Program-made: the position numbers and the translations under genes
Shown here: positions 1-7,242 of the stretch, piece after piece
How the letters are laid out: every line of letters begins with the position of its first letter
Position numbering within the stretch: the first letter of the stretch is position 1
Assembly: GCA_002428285.1 (NCBI GenBank)
Contig: DIVO01000050.1
Location: 1-9,155 of the forward strand
Length of the DNA stretch: 9,155 nt
Direction of reading: 5' to 3'
From: Patescibacteria group bacterium UBA6130
Lineage (GTDB): Bacteria; Patescibacteriota; Microgenomatia; UBA12405; UBA6130
The notes under the pieces: model-generated
The model's database searches: none
What the model was told of the DNA's origin: nothing
The model's input: only the letters and a program-made list of their open reading frames with translations

Positions 1-1286
1 GATTTAAAATCAAAACAACTTTAGACTTATCGGTTCAAGAAATGGCCCAAAATATTGTTGCAAGTGAAGTGGCTAAATTGACCAGGGAGAAAGTAACAAA
101 TGGAGCTGTTTTGGTCACTAATCCTAATACTGGGGAAATTTTAGCCATGGTTGGATCAAAAGATTATTTTGCTCAAGATATTGATGGTAAATACAATGTT
201 ACTACTGCTTCAAGACAACCTGGATCGTCAATAAAACCTCTAAATTATGCTGTAGGAATTGAGACGGGCAAAGTAACAGCGGCTACAGTTTTTAATGATA
301 TTTATTCTTGTTTTCCTCAACCTGGTAATAAACCTTACTGTCCAAAAAATTATGATAATACTTTCCATGGACCTGTAAATCTTAGGACTGCCTTGGCAAG
401 TTCTTATAATGTGCCAGCTGTAAAAATGCTTAAGGTGAATACCTTGGAAACATTTATTGCCTCAGCTTCAGCCATGGGAATCGATACTTTTCAAGAGTCT
501 TCAAACTATGGTTTGTCTTTAACTTTAGGTGGCGGTGAAGTAAAGATGACGGGCATGGCGACTGCTTTTGGTGTATTGGCAAATACCGGTGAGAAAAAAG
601 ACCTCGTTTCTATTCTTGAAGTCAAAGATAGAAATGGGAGAGTTTTGGATAAATTCGAAGATTATCCCGGGGAGCAGATACTATCTCCTGAAACCACTTT
701 TATTATTACCAACATCCTTTCGGATAATAGTGCTAGGATACCTGCCTTTGGTTCTCGGTCCGAGTTGGTAATAAAAGATCATCCTGAGGTTGCAGTTAAA
801 ACCGGAACGACCAATGATTTAAAAGATAACTGGACTATCGGTTATACTCCATCTTATGTGGTGGTCGTTTGGGTTGGAAACAACAACAATACTTCTATGA
901 GTTATGTGGCCTCAGGAGTAACAGGAGCTTCACCCATATGGAATAAGGTAATGACGCAATTATTAGAAGAAAAGCCCCAGGAATATTTTCCTCAGCCTAG
1001 TGGTGTTGTAGGAATGAGTGTATGTAATTTAACTGGCGCATTGCCTTCGGAGGAAGGATGCTCTCTCCATTATGAATATTTTATAAAAGGTAAGGAGCCA
1101 AAGAAATCCCAAACAGAGAAGAAAATTATCTTAATTAATGCCGATAATGGAAAACCAGTCCAACCTGGAGAAAATATTGAAAATATTAAATATGAAGAAC
1201 ATATGATAATCAGTGATCCAACTGGAAGTGTCTATTGCTTGGATTGTGCCATTGATCCCAATCAAACAGATCAAGCCTCAACTTAA
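1..1286 (+). CDS. Class A penicillin-binding protein, 5'-truncated (transpeptidase domain and C-terminal tail)
   Basis: The reading frame is open from base 3, so the gene starts before the window; the ATG at 42 is internal. The residues before it (TTLDLSVQ) align with the TTLDLDIQ of the complete paralogue downstream, which marks the linker between glycosyltransferase and transpeptidase domains. Counting from that Met, the transpeptidase signatures are SxxK (S62-S63-I64-K65, nucleophile Ser at nt 225-227), SxN (S121-Y122-N123) and KTG (K253-T254-G255), all intact. This is the family that cross-links peptidoglycan peptides on the outer face of the membrane. A GT51 domain is expected upstream but cannot be seen. 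The C-terminal tail (from about 320) has cysteines at 328, 340, 399 and 402 and a CN.TG...C..EYFIKG pattern shared with the next gene. The gene ends with TAA at 1284-1286. Family is certain; the missing N-terminal half is inferred from the paralogue. Confidence 0.93.
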   Translation, partial: FKIKTTLDLSVQEMAQNIVASEVAKLTREKVTNGAVLVTNPNTGEILAMVGSKDYFAQDIDGKYNVTTASRQPGSSIKPLNYAVGIETGKVTAATVFNDIYSCFPQPGNKPYCPKNYDNTFHGPVNLRTALASSYNVPAVKMLKVNTLETFIASASAMGIDTFQESSNYGLSLTLGGGEVKMTGMATAFGVLANTGEKKDLVSILEVKDRNGRVLDKFEDYPGEQILSPETTFIITNILSDNSARIPAFGSRSELVIKDHPEVAVKTGTTNDLKDNWTIGYTPSYVVVVWVGNNNNTSMSYVASGVTGASPIWNKVMTQLLEEKPQEYFPQPSGVVGMSVCNLTGALPSEEGCSLHYEYFIKGKEPKKSQTEKKIILINADNGKPVQPGENIENIKYEEHMIISDPTGSVYCLDCAIDPNQTDQAST

Positions 1287-1303
1287 ATATTCTTAGGTTT
1301 TAA

Positions 1304-1340
1304 TTACCGACCTTTTACAAGGTAAATTTCCTCATTTTTT
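1304..1340 (+). terminator. Weak possible intrinsic terminator after the first PBP gene
   Basis: ACCTT (1310-1314) can pair with AAGGT (1319-1323) around a 4-base loop. Alternatively TTACC (1304-1308) pairs with GGTAA (1321-1325). T-rich sequence follows, with six T at 1335-1340. The stem is short, and the T run is not directly against it, so this is only a candidate stop between the two PBP genes. Confidence 0.22.
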
Positions 1341-1351
1341 CAGCCAAGGTT

Positions 1352-1367
1352 TGTGATAAAATATAAT
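1352..1367 (+). promoter_or_regulatory. Possible promoter (-10 region) of the second PBP gene
   Basis: A perfect TATAAT lies at 1362-1367, and an alternative extended -10 (TGT at 1352-1354 followed by GATAAA at 1355-1360) lies just upstream. No convincing -35 hexamer is seen; the T-rich stretch at 1335-1344 is the only candidate. Initiation from TATAAT at about 1374 would leave a leader of about 24 bases before ATG 1398, which supports that start over TTG 1386. Confidence 0.35.
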
Positions 1368-1397
1368 TGAGCACGTATAAATTAATTGTATATTTTC

Positions 1398-3860
1398 ATG
1401 CATTTGAGGTTTAAACCACAAAAATTTTTATCAATCCTTGGAAAACCTATATTTTTCTTGCTGGTCTTTATCTCATTCTCGGTTGAACTTTTAGGAATTA
1501 TCACCATCTATTTTTTTCGTATAACTAAAAACAGGTTCTTAGCACCTCTAAAATTTAATGTTAAATTAAATTTATCACTTCAAAAATTAGGAGAGATTTT
1601 TGCAAAACCTTTTTTGAATATTGGTAATGTTTTATTACGCATTGCTAAAATATTTTTAACTAACTTCATTCGAATAACAAGAAAGATTGAGAAGGGAATA
1701 TCTCTTATTTTAAATAATAGGCTTAAAAAGATACGAAAATTCAAATTTTCTTCTAAACTCACAGCAAGACTTAGATTGCTTTTTTCTCCACTCAGTTTTA
1801 AGCTGCCCAAATTTAAGGTAAGAAAGAGCATCATTGCTCTTGGATTATTATTAACGTTTTTTATGGCTTTTATAGGTTGGTTTTATCTGGAAATATTAAT
1901 CGACCTTCCCGGTCCTGAGGATTTGGCAAATCATAGGCCATATCTAACGACTAAAATATTTGATCGCAAAGGGAGGTTACTGTATAAAATATATCGACAG
2001 GAAAATAGGACCCTAGTTTCTCTTGATGAACTACCTGATTATGTCATTGACTCAGCCGTTGCTGCCGAAGATAGGGAATTTTGGACACATAAAGGCATTT
2101 CCTTTAGGGGCATGATCAGGGCGTTTATATTTAACATCAATAATCCGAGCCAAGAGCCAATGGGAGGCTCAACCATAACTCAGCAATTAGTAAAGAATGT
2201 ATTTTTTGACTCTGAGAAAACTTACACCCGAAAAATTAAAGAAGCTTTGGTTTCTCTTTGGATTGAAAACAAATTTAGCAAAGAAGAAATATTGCAAATG
2301 TATTTTAATCAAATTCCCTATGGAGGTACGGCTTATGGCATTGAAGAAGCATCACAAAAGTTTTTTGGTATAAGTGCTAAGGATTTATCGCTTTCTCAGG
2401 CAACAATGCTCTCCGGTCTTCCTAAGGCTCCCACTAAATATTCGCCTTTTGGCGCCTATCCAGAGTTGGCTAAGAAAAGGCAAGATCAAGTTTTATTTTT
2501 GATGAAAGAGTTGGGGATGGTTAGTGAAAAAGAATACGAGCTTACCTTGAAAGAGCCTGTGAAATTTAAAAGAGATGGGGAAGAAATATTAGCTCCCCAC
2601 TTTGTCTTTTATGTTAAGGACTTATTGGTGCAGAAGTATGGTCAGAGAATGGTTGAGCAGGGAGGATTAAATGTCTATACAACCTTGGATTTGGATATTC
2701 AAAGTGATGCTCAGGAAATATTATTTGAAGAAGTTAACAAGGTTTCAGGATACAACATTAATAATGGTGCTGCTTTAATTACCCTTCCTTCAACAGGAGA
2801 AATTTTGGCCATGGTAGGCTCAAAAGACTATTATGATTTTGATAATGATGGCAATGTTAATGTTGTTTTGAGTCCTAGGCAGCCTGGCTCAACAATTAAA
2901 CCCATAAATTATGCTTTAGCTTTAATAAAGGGATACACTCCTGCTACAATTATTCAAGATACTCCGATTACTTATCGATATTACGGTTCTCCCTCATACT
3001 CTCCTGTTAATTATGACAACCGGTTTCATGGTTCGGTGACACTTAGGACCGCTTTAGGATCATCTTTAAATGTTCCTGCGGTAAAGGTGTTAGCCGCTAA
3101 TGGAGTGAGTAATATGATAGATCTTGGAGAACGGATGGGTATTTCTACCTGGGAAGATAGGGATAGATTTGGATTATCTTTAACTTTAGGTGGTGGTGAT
3201 GTGAGAATGATTGATATGGCCAGTGTTTATAGCGTTTTTGCCAATTTGGGAATTAAGGTATTTCCTGATCCTTTTATCAAAATTACTACCTCAAAAGGTG
3301 AGATTGTCTATTCTCGGTCTGATTGGACGAATGACCAGGTACTAAATCCTGGGGTTGCTTACATAATTAATGATATCCTTGCTGATGATCAAGCCAGACA
3401 AATTGCCTTTGGCAGAAATTCCATGCTCCAAGTTCCCGGAAGAATAGTGTCTGTAAAAACTGGAACAACTAACTTGATGAAAGATAACTGGGCAATTGGT
3501 TACACTTCGCAATTTCTTGTCGCAGCCTGGGTAGGTAATAATGATAGTACTTCAATGAACAGAGTGGCTTCAGGAATTACCGGAGCTACTCCGATTTGGA
3601 GAAGATTAACAGATTATATGCTTGAGTTATACCCCGAAACAGGTTGGGAAATACCAAATGACTTGGAAAGCGTAAAAATTTGTAATATTGGAAACGGGGA
3701 AATATGCCAAGGATGTTCTTCGGGTAGAACTGAATATTTCTTAAAATCCAATTCACATATTGCCGCATGTTCTAGTTTTAAGCCAAATGAAGAGATAAAC
3801 GATAAAATAATGTCTAATAAAGATGAAAAACAAACATGGAGAATTACCAATGCCCGATAA
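1398..3860 (+). CDS. Bifunctional class A penicillin-binding protein (GT51 glycosyltransferase plus transpeptidase), PBP1A-like
   Basis: This protein polymerises lipid II into glycan strands and cross-links the stem peptides on the outer membrane face. I start at ATG 1398 (820 aa); an in-frame TTG at 1386 would add four residues, and neither has a Shine-Dalgarno. Numbers below count from the TTG. The N-terminus is unusual: a hydrophobic stretch at about 21-45, a very basic region at 46-147, then a second membrane segment at about 149-172. GT51 motifs follow: EDREFWTHKG (catalytic E228), GGSTITQQLVKN (260-271), RKIKE (E286) and the ILQMYFNQIPYG region (302-313). Transpeptidase motifs are S502-T-I-K505, S560-L-N562 and K691-T-G693. 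The tail carries cysteines 766, 774, 777 and 795. It is a clear paralogue of the truncated gene upstream, 111 bases away, and all catalytic residues of both domains are present. Its end is 4 bases from the converging hydrolase gene. Confidence 0.95.
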   Translation: MHLRFKPQKFLSILGKPIFFLLVFISFSVELLGIITIYFFRITKNRFLAPLKFNVKLNLSLQKLGEIFAKPFLNIGNVLLRIAKIFLTNFIRITRKIEKGISLILNNRLKKIRKFKFSSKLTARLRLLFSPLSFKLPKFKVRKSIIALGLLLTFFMAFIGWFYLEILIDLPGPEDLANHRPYLTTKIFDRKGRLLYKIYRQENRTLVSLDELPDYVIDSAVAAEDREFWTHKGISFRGMIRAFIFNINNPSQEPMGGSTITQQLVKNVFFDSEKTYTRKIKEALVSLWIENKFSKEEILQMYFNQIPYGGTAYGIEEASQKFFGISAKDLSLSQATMLSGLPKAPTKYSPFGAYPELAKKRQDQVLFLMKELGMVSEKEYELTLKEPVKFKRDGEEILAPHFVFYVKDLLVQKYGQRMVEQGGLNVYTTLDLDIQSDAQEILFEEVNKVSGYNINNGAALITLPSTGEILAMVGSKDYYDFDNDGNVNVVLSPRQPGSTIKPINYALALIKGYTPATIIQDTPITYRYYGSPSYSPVNYDNRFHGSVTLRTALGSSLNVPAVKVLAANGVSNMIDLGERMGISTWEDRDRFGLSLTLGGGDVRMIDMASVYSVFANLGIKVFPDPFIKITTSKGEIVYSRSDWTNDQVLNPGVAYIINDILADDQARQIAFGRNSMLQVPGRIVSVKTGTTNLMKDNWAIGYTSQFLVAAWVGNNDSTSMNRVASGITGATPIWRRLTDYMLELYPETGWEIPNDLESVKICNIGNGEICQGCSSGRTEYFLKSNSHIAACSSFKPNEEINDKIMSNKDEKQTWRITNAR

Positions 3861-3864
3861 GCTG

Positions 3865-4884
3865 TTATTGCATTAAATACCAATAAGTTTCTAAGGCCAT
3901 TTTAGAAATTTTTTCCGTGGCATTTTCTCTATTTAATCCTTTTGACAAAAAAACCATTAGTATTTTTTTCTCGGGAGTGTAAACTATGCCTGCATCTGAA
4001 ATTCCAGCCTCTTCAATGCCAACTTTATGCGGGGCATTGATGCCGCTAGGTATTCCGGCAGGAATAAAATCATCAAAAGGAGTATTGGTGAGATCTTTTA
4101 AAAAAATTTGTTTGTATTCTTCATTTAATAATTTTCCTTCCTCTAGGTTTTTAAAAAAAAGAGCAATGTCTTGGGCGTTGGTCGTATCTTTTTCAAAACT
4201 TGTATTATCCAAGCCGTAAGAGGTGATTATATCCTCCAGATTGTTTCGTCCCAGTATTGAGTTGATTATATAAAATGCAGTATTATCTGAGAGGTTTAAG
4301 CAATAATGGGCAAGAGTGCCATAATCAATTTTAGATCCCACAGTCGTTGAGGCTAACATGCCGTAACCGTCCTGTTTGTCGTTTTGTTTTAATATCCACT
4401 TTTCATTTTTATCTAGCTCTCCTGTTTGAATTTTTTCATAAAATTTTGCTGTTAACGGAAGTTTTAATAGAGAGGCAGCGGGGAAAAGCTCATTCTCATT
4501 GCTTGTATAGGTAAATTCATCATCTAACACCTCTATCCAGACTCCCCAAGATGAAGTATTTCCTTGTGAGTTTTCCATAATTGGCAGTAAAAGCGCCTCT
4601 AGTTCCTGTGGGTTTTTCATTTTTGGCTCATCAACCAGTGATATGTCCATGCTTGTAAAACTTCCAGAAAATACATTGGATACCGTCGAAGTCAGACTCT
4701 CGGGAGAAAAAGTGACTTTATTATTTTTAAAATTAGTATATAGTAAAAAAAACAAACTTAATAGAAAGGTGCCAAACATTAAAAAGGCGATTCTTTCACG
4801 GGTTTTTACCACATCTTTAGTTTTATTTTGATTTTTGGATAGTTCCAGTCTTGGTTGATTCTGACCAACATACTCTCTTTCCAT
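3865..4884 (-). CDS. Membrane-anchored serine hydrolase of the class A beta-lactamase-like family
   Basis: 339 aa. A charged N-terminus (1-32) is followed by one membrane segment (about 33-51) that should anchor the protein with its catalytic domain outside. The active-site serine motif is S138-L-L-K141 within FPAASLLKLPL, and the second motif is S199-D200-N201 (SDN). The third box reads K287-V288-G289 inside HKVGI...SDAGIVY, where most relatives have KTG. I cannot find the ExxLN omega-loop glutamate that class A beta-lactamases use for deacylation; the corresponding stretch reads DTTNAQDIALFF (233-244). It is therefore more likely a penicillin-interacting or peptidoglycan-related serine hydrolase than a resistance enzyme. 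ATG 4884-4882 follows the kinase stop codon by one base, which suggests translational coupling. It is the last gene of the - strand operon and converges on the PBP gene. Confidence 0.85.
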   Translation of the reverse strand: MEREYVGQNQPRLELSKNQNKTKDVVKTRERIAFLMFGTFLLSLFFLLYTNFKNNKVTFSPESLTSTVSNVFSGSFTSMDISLVDEPKMKNPQELEALLLPIMENSQGNTSSWGVWIEVLDDEFTYTSNENELFPAASLLKLPLTAKFYEKIQTGELDKNEKWILKQNDKQDGYGMLASTTVGSKIDYGTLAHYCLNLSDNTAFYIINSILGRNNLEDIITSYGLDNTSFEKDTTNAQDIALFFKNLEEGKLLNEEYKQIFLKDLTNTPFDDFIPAGIPSGINAPHKVGIEEAGISDAGIVYTPEKKILMVFLSKGLNRENATEKISKMALETYWYLMQ

Positions 4885-4885
4885 T

Positions 4886-5821
4886 TTATCTTTTAATTTT
4901 CATTAAGCTTAATTGACCTTCTTTGGCGCCTATTTTTGAGACAACACTAGCTGAGTTGGTCAATCCCCAGTCAAGACATTCTTCTATCGGTTTATTTTTT
5001 ACCAACCCCGCTACAAAAGCCGAGCCAAAGGCGTCTCCAGCACCTGTTTCTTCTAGAGTTTTTACTTTTACAATATCTTTATGGATCTTTTTGTTTCCAT
5101 AAAAAACCATAGCGCCCCTTTTCCCCTGAGTAATAGCTATTATGGGCACATGGGTATGCAGAAGTTCTTCTTCGGGAAGCCGATCTTTTTTAAACAAGAA
5201 TTTTGCCTCCTCTTCGTTTAAAAGCAAAAAACTTGTCATTTTTAATAGTTCTTGAACCTTATTACTGTTTTTAAGCTCTCTTTTTCCCGGATTCCACGCC
5301 ACTTTAATATTCTTTTTGCTGGCATAGGTAAATAATTTTTCAGCCAGATCAAAGTTTCCCTCAAGAGAACAAATGTAAAACCATTTTGCCGAGAGACTTT
5401 TCCAGTTGATATCTGTGTGTTTTAGGCTCGTCTTTCCCCGGTAAACTAAAATTGTTCTGCCACCATCGGGGTCAACTAAAATTACTGATTGATCGGTTTC
5501 ATCAGTTTTTCTTGCCTGTATTCTGCTTGTATTGACTCTTTCCTTTTTTAGAAGTTTTAATAGATGCTTACCCAAAAAATCTTGACCAATTCTTGAACAA
5601 ACTGCAGTTTTCAGTCCGAGTTTTGCCATTCCTGAAGCAACATTTGTTCCTCCGCCTCCGCTTGTTATCACGCGAGTTTGAATATCAATCTTTTCACCAT
5701 GTGATGCGCATAAGATATCTTGTTTATTGTGGGGAATAACCTTAAAACCTTTTGACAGCATAAAAATATCGATTGTGGCTGATCCAAACGAAATACAGTC
5801 GAGTTTTCTTGAGAAAATCAT
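4886..5821 (-). CDS. PfkB-family sugar kinase (ribokinase-like fold)
   Basis: 311 aa, the usual family length. PfkB kinases phosphorylate a sugar, sugar phosphate or nucleoside with ATP in the cytoplasm. The first family signature is SGGGGTNVASGMAKLG (54-69), leading into SRIGQDFLG (76-84). The second, ETGAGDAFGSAFVAGL (258-273), contains the anion hole and catalytic base D263. The VDPDGGRTILVYRG stretch (116-129), LNEEEAKFL (201-209), TQGKRGA (231-237) and the C-terminal TNSASVVSKIGA (288-299) are also typical. The GGGGxNVA form recalls E. coli Pfk-2, but much of the protein looks like a generic ribokinase, so the substrate is open. The start ATG 5821-5819 lies two bases after the aldolase stop codon. 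That coupling suggests a sugar-phosphate substrate in the same short pathway. No Shine-Dalgarno is seen. Confidence 0.9.
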   Translation of the reverse strand: MIFSRKLDCISFGSATIDIFMLSKGFKVIPHNKQDILCASHGEKIDIQTRVITSGGGGTNVASGMAKLGLKTAVCSRIGQDFLGKHLLKLLKKERVNTSRIQARKTDETDQSVILVDPDGGRTILVYRGKTSLKHTDINWKSLSAKWFYICSLEGNFDLAEKLFTYASKKNIKVAWNPGKRELKNSNKVQELLKMTSFLLLNEEEAKFLFKKDRLPEEELLHTHVPIIAITQGKRGAMVFYGNKKIHKDIVKVKTLEETGAGDAFGSAFVAGLVKNKPIEECLDWGLTNSASVVSKIGAKEGQLSLMKIKR

Positions 5822-5823
5822 AT

Positions 5824-6591
5824 TTATATTTGAGAAAATAAATTAATAATTTCTTTCTCCAGCGATAGGACTGTATTTTGAGCTAGTTCATAGTATTTCA
5901 TGCTCTTATTTGTTTTAAGTTCTTTTAAGAAAGTGGTTTTATAAATATATCTCAACTGGCTGTTAATATTTACTTTGTTAATCAGTTTGTTTTTAACCGC
6001 TTTATTAAAATCTTGCTTTCTAACTCCCGAACCTCCATGAAGAGCAATAAAACAACTCGCGTTGCTTTTTATTTTTTCTAATCTATCTAAATCTAATCTT
6101 TCTTCAACTTTTGGATCATATCCGTGTTTATTACCGACAAAAACGGCTAGAATATCAGTTTTTGTTTTGTACACAAATTCGCTTACTTTTTCAGGATCAG
6201 TTAATTTTGCCTGAGGCTCAGTTTCAACTAGAATACCCTTTGGGTGGGCTTTTTTTGTTACTGATCGGCCAAGTTTAATGTTTGCTTGCCAGGGTTTATG
6301 AGAAGCGTCGATGTGGACCATGTCAAAACCTAGATTTATAGCTTTAGTAATTGTTTCCATTTTATTCCCGTGATCGACATTGGTGAAGATTGGCAGCCCT
6401 TTGCTTTGTTGAAACTTAACCATCTGATAAAAATTATCTAAACCCCAAAATTCTGCTTCACTTTCAGAAACCTGAGCAATCACCGGATTATTGGTTTTTT
6501 CTACAGCTGAGATTAAGGCTTTAAAGATTAAGTAGTTATCAATATTGATGGCGAACACTAGCCTTTTGTTTAAAACTTCTTTTAATTTCAT
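5824..6591 (-). CDS. Short, divergent class II fructose-bisphosphate-type aldolase
   Basis: 255 aa from ATG 6591-6589; the TTG just before it (6594) gives one extra residue and is less likely. Numbers count from that TTG. The fold is class II aldolase (zinc-dependent, DHAP-using TIM barrel). Landmarks are NPVIAQVSE (36-44), NVDHG (72-76), the MVHIDASH block (92-99), VETE (123-126), VGNKHG (153-158), ALHGGSG (184-190) and KVNINSQLR (207-215). The metal-ligand histidines H75, H157 and H186 and the acidic D74 are present. Three differences from typical members stand out: HxDH reads NxDH, NIDT reads NINS, and the loop carrying GGxED between VETE and LTDP is missing, so the protein is 30 or more residues shorter than usual. 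Whether it cleaves fructose-1,6-bisphosphate or another ketose phosphate cannot be told. It is coupled to the kinase gene downstream. Confidence 0.83.
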   Translation of the reverse strand: MKLKEVLNKRLVFAINIDNYLIFKALISAVEKTNNPVIAQVSESEAEFWGLDNFYQMVKFQQSKGLPIFTNVDHGNKMETITKAINLGFDMVHIDASHKPWQANIKLGRSVTKKAHPKGILVETEPQAKLTDPEKVSEFVYKTKTDILAVFVGNKHGYDPKVEERLDLDRLEKIKSNASCFIALHGGSGVRKQDFNKAVKNKLINKVNINSQLRYIYKTTFLKELKTNKSMKYYELAQNTVLSLEKEIINLFSQI

Positions 6592-6597
6592 CAAATA

Positions 6598-6628
6598 ATG
6601 ATAGCATTTGAGGCGAAAAACTTCACAA
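6598..6628 (-). promoter_or_regulatory. Possible internal promoter for the aldolase gene (leaderless)
   Basis: Read on the - strand, an extended -10 (TGC then TATCAT, 6606-6598) sits 6 bases before ATG 6591, so transcription would start on or next to the start codon. A TTGTGA at 6628-6623 could be a -35, but its spacing of 19 bases is long. It overlaps the TGA stop of the upstream gene. This is pattern evidence only. Confidence 0.3.
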
Positions 6629-7180
6629 TTCAGTTTCCATTATCTGCTTGTAGGTTGGTGAAATATCAAAATCATACTTTAAAGCGACAGTTTGATGAGC
6701 TTTGGCTGCATCTTTAAGTTTTTGGAGGAGGAGTTTTTGTTGAATTTGGTTTTCGATTTTTTGGGCATCTTGGAAGGATTTGTTGAGATAATAATGAGCT
6801 TCTTTAAAGGAAGAAGCTGCCCATTTATCCTTGTGATCTTCTTTAAGCATTATGGCTGATGCCACGTCTTTGTCAGCCATCATAAGCTCGATTTCAGCTT
6901 TATCAAGAGGTTCCATAGTTAAAAATAACCAACAACTATTTCTGGCTTTTTTAAGTAGATAAAAAGGGCTATTGGGGAGAATTCCTGGATAGGGAAAAGA
7001 ATAGTTGGACACAACTAAGTTATTATCAAGATTTTCCTGGAATTCAATTGAATAAATTTGTCCCTCATCTGATCCCATTTTTGAAGTATCTATCGAAGCT
7101 CTTATTAAGGATAAGATTAATACCAGAAATCCAAGAGCAGTAAGTAAAAATATAAGTGGTGTTTTACTGGAAATTTGCAT
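6623..7180 (-). CDS. Membrane-anchored DUF5667-like protein of unknown function
   Basis: 185 aa with one N-terminal membrane segment (about residues 8-28, PLIFLLTALGFLVLILSLIRA). A short linker leads to the motif YPGILPNSPFYLLKKARNSCW (64-84), then LTMEPLDKAEIELMMADKDVA (87-107) and a long helical, charged region up to about 170. The order 'PGxxPxSPFYxLKKxxx...LTxxPxxKAxxxLxxA' resembles DUF5667 proteins, which are common in Patescibacteria and have no established function. The resemblance is from memory of the family pattern, not a search. The domain should lie outside the membrane, where helical repeats could bind envelope components. It is the first gene of the - strand operon, 31 bases before the aldolase ATG, and ends with TGA. 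Its promoter overlaps that of the divergent tRNA gene. Confidence 0.72.
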   Translation of the reverse strand: MQISSKTPLIFLLTALGFLVLILSLIRASIDTSKMGSDEGQIYSIEFQENLDNNLVVSNYSFPYPGILPNSPFYLLKKARNSCWLFLTMEPLDKAEIELMMADKDVASAIMLKEDHKDKWAASSFKEAHYYLNKSFQDAQKIENQIQQKLLLQKLKDAAKAHQTVALKYDFDISPTYKQIMETEL

Positions 7181-7190
7181 TAACCACTAA

Positions 7191-7219
7191 ATAGTAGCAC
7201 TTTTGTTTATAGGCTTCAA
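7191..7219 (-). promoter_or_regulatory. Promoter of the - strand operon
   Basis: On the - strand, TTGAAG (7219-7214) and TACTAT (7196-7191) are separated by exactly 17 bases, and TGC directly precedes the -10 (extended -10). The -10 ends 10 bases before ATG 7180, giving a predicted leader of about 4 bases with no Shine-Dalgarno. It overlaps the promoter-like sequence of the divergent tRNA-Ser gene. Confidence 0.55.
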
Positions 7220-7229
7220 ATGTTAGAAT
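7203..7229 (+). promoter_or_regulatory. Promoter of tRNA-Ser
   Basis: TAGAAT (7224-7229, one mismatch to TATAAT) is directly preceded by TGT (7221-7223), an extended -10. The best -35 candidates are TTGTTT at 7203-7208 (15-base spacer) or TTTTGT at 7201-7206 (17-base spacer), both weak. Initiation near 7236 would place the start about 7 bases before the mature tRNA. Confidence 0.45.
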
Positions 7230-7242
7230 TGTCTAGGTTTAA

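Noticed and set aside
1580..1834. 84-codon open frame on the - strand inside the second PBP gene
   Set aside because: It is antisense to the basic linker of a certain gene and has no start signal or recognisable motif.
3614..3883. 89-codon open frame on the - strand across the PBP 3' end
   Set aside because: It overlaps two confident genes and has no family resemblance; it is a shadow frame.
3986..4219. 77-codon + strand frame within the hydrolase gene
   Set aside because: It is antisense to the conserved C-terminal catalytic region of the hydrolase, with no support of its own.
6623..6625. Possible TGA recoding to glycine as in some Patescibacteria
   Set aside because: TGA ends this ORF at a plausible C-terminus, and no conserved domain in the window needs an in-frame TGA read as Gly.
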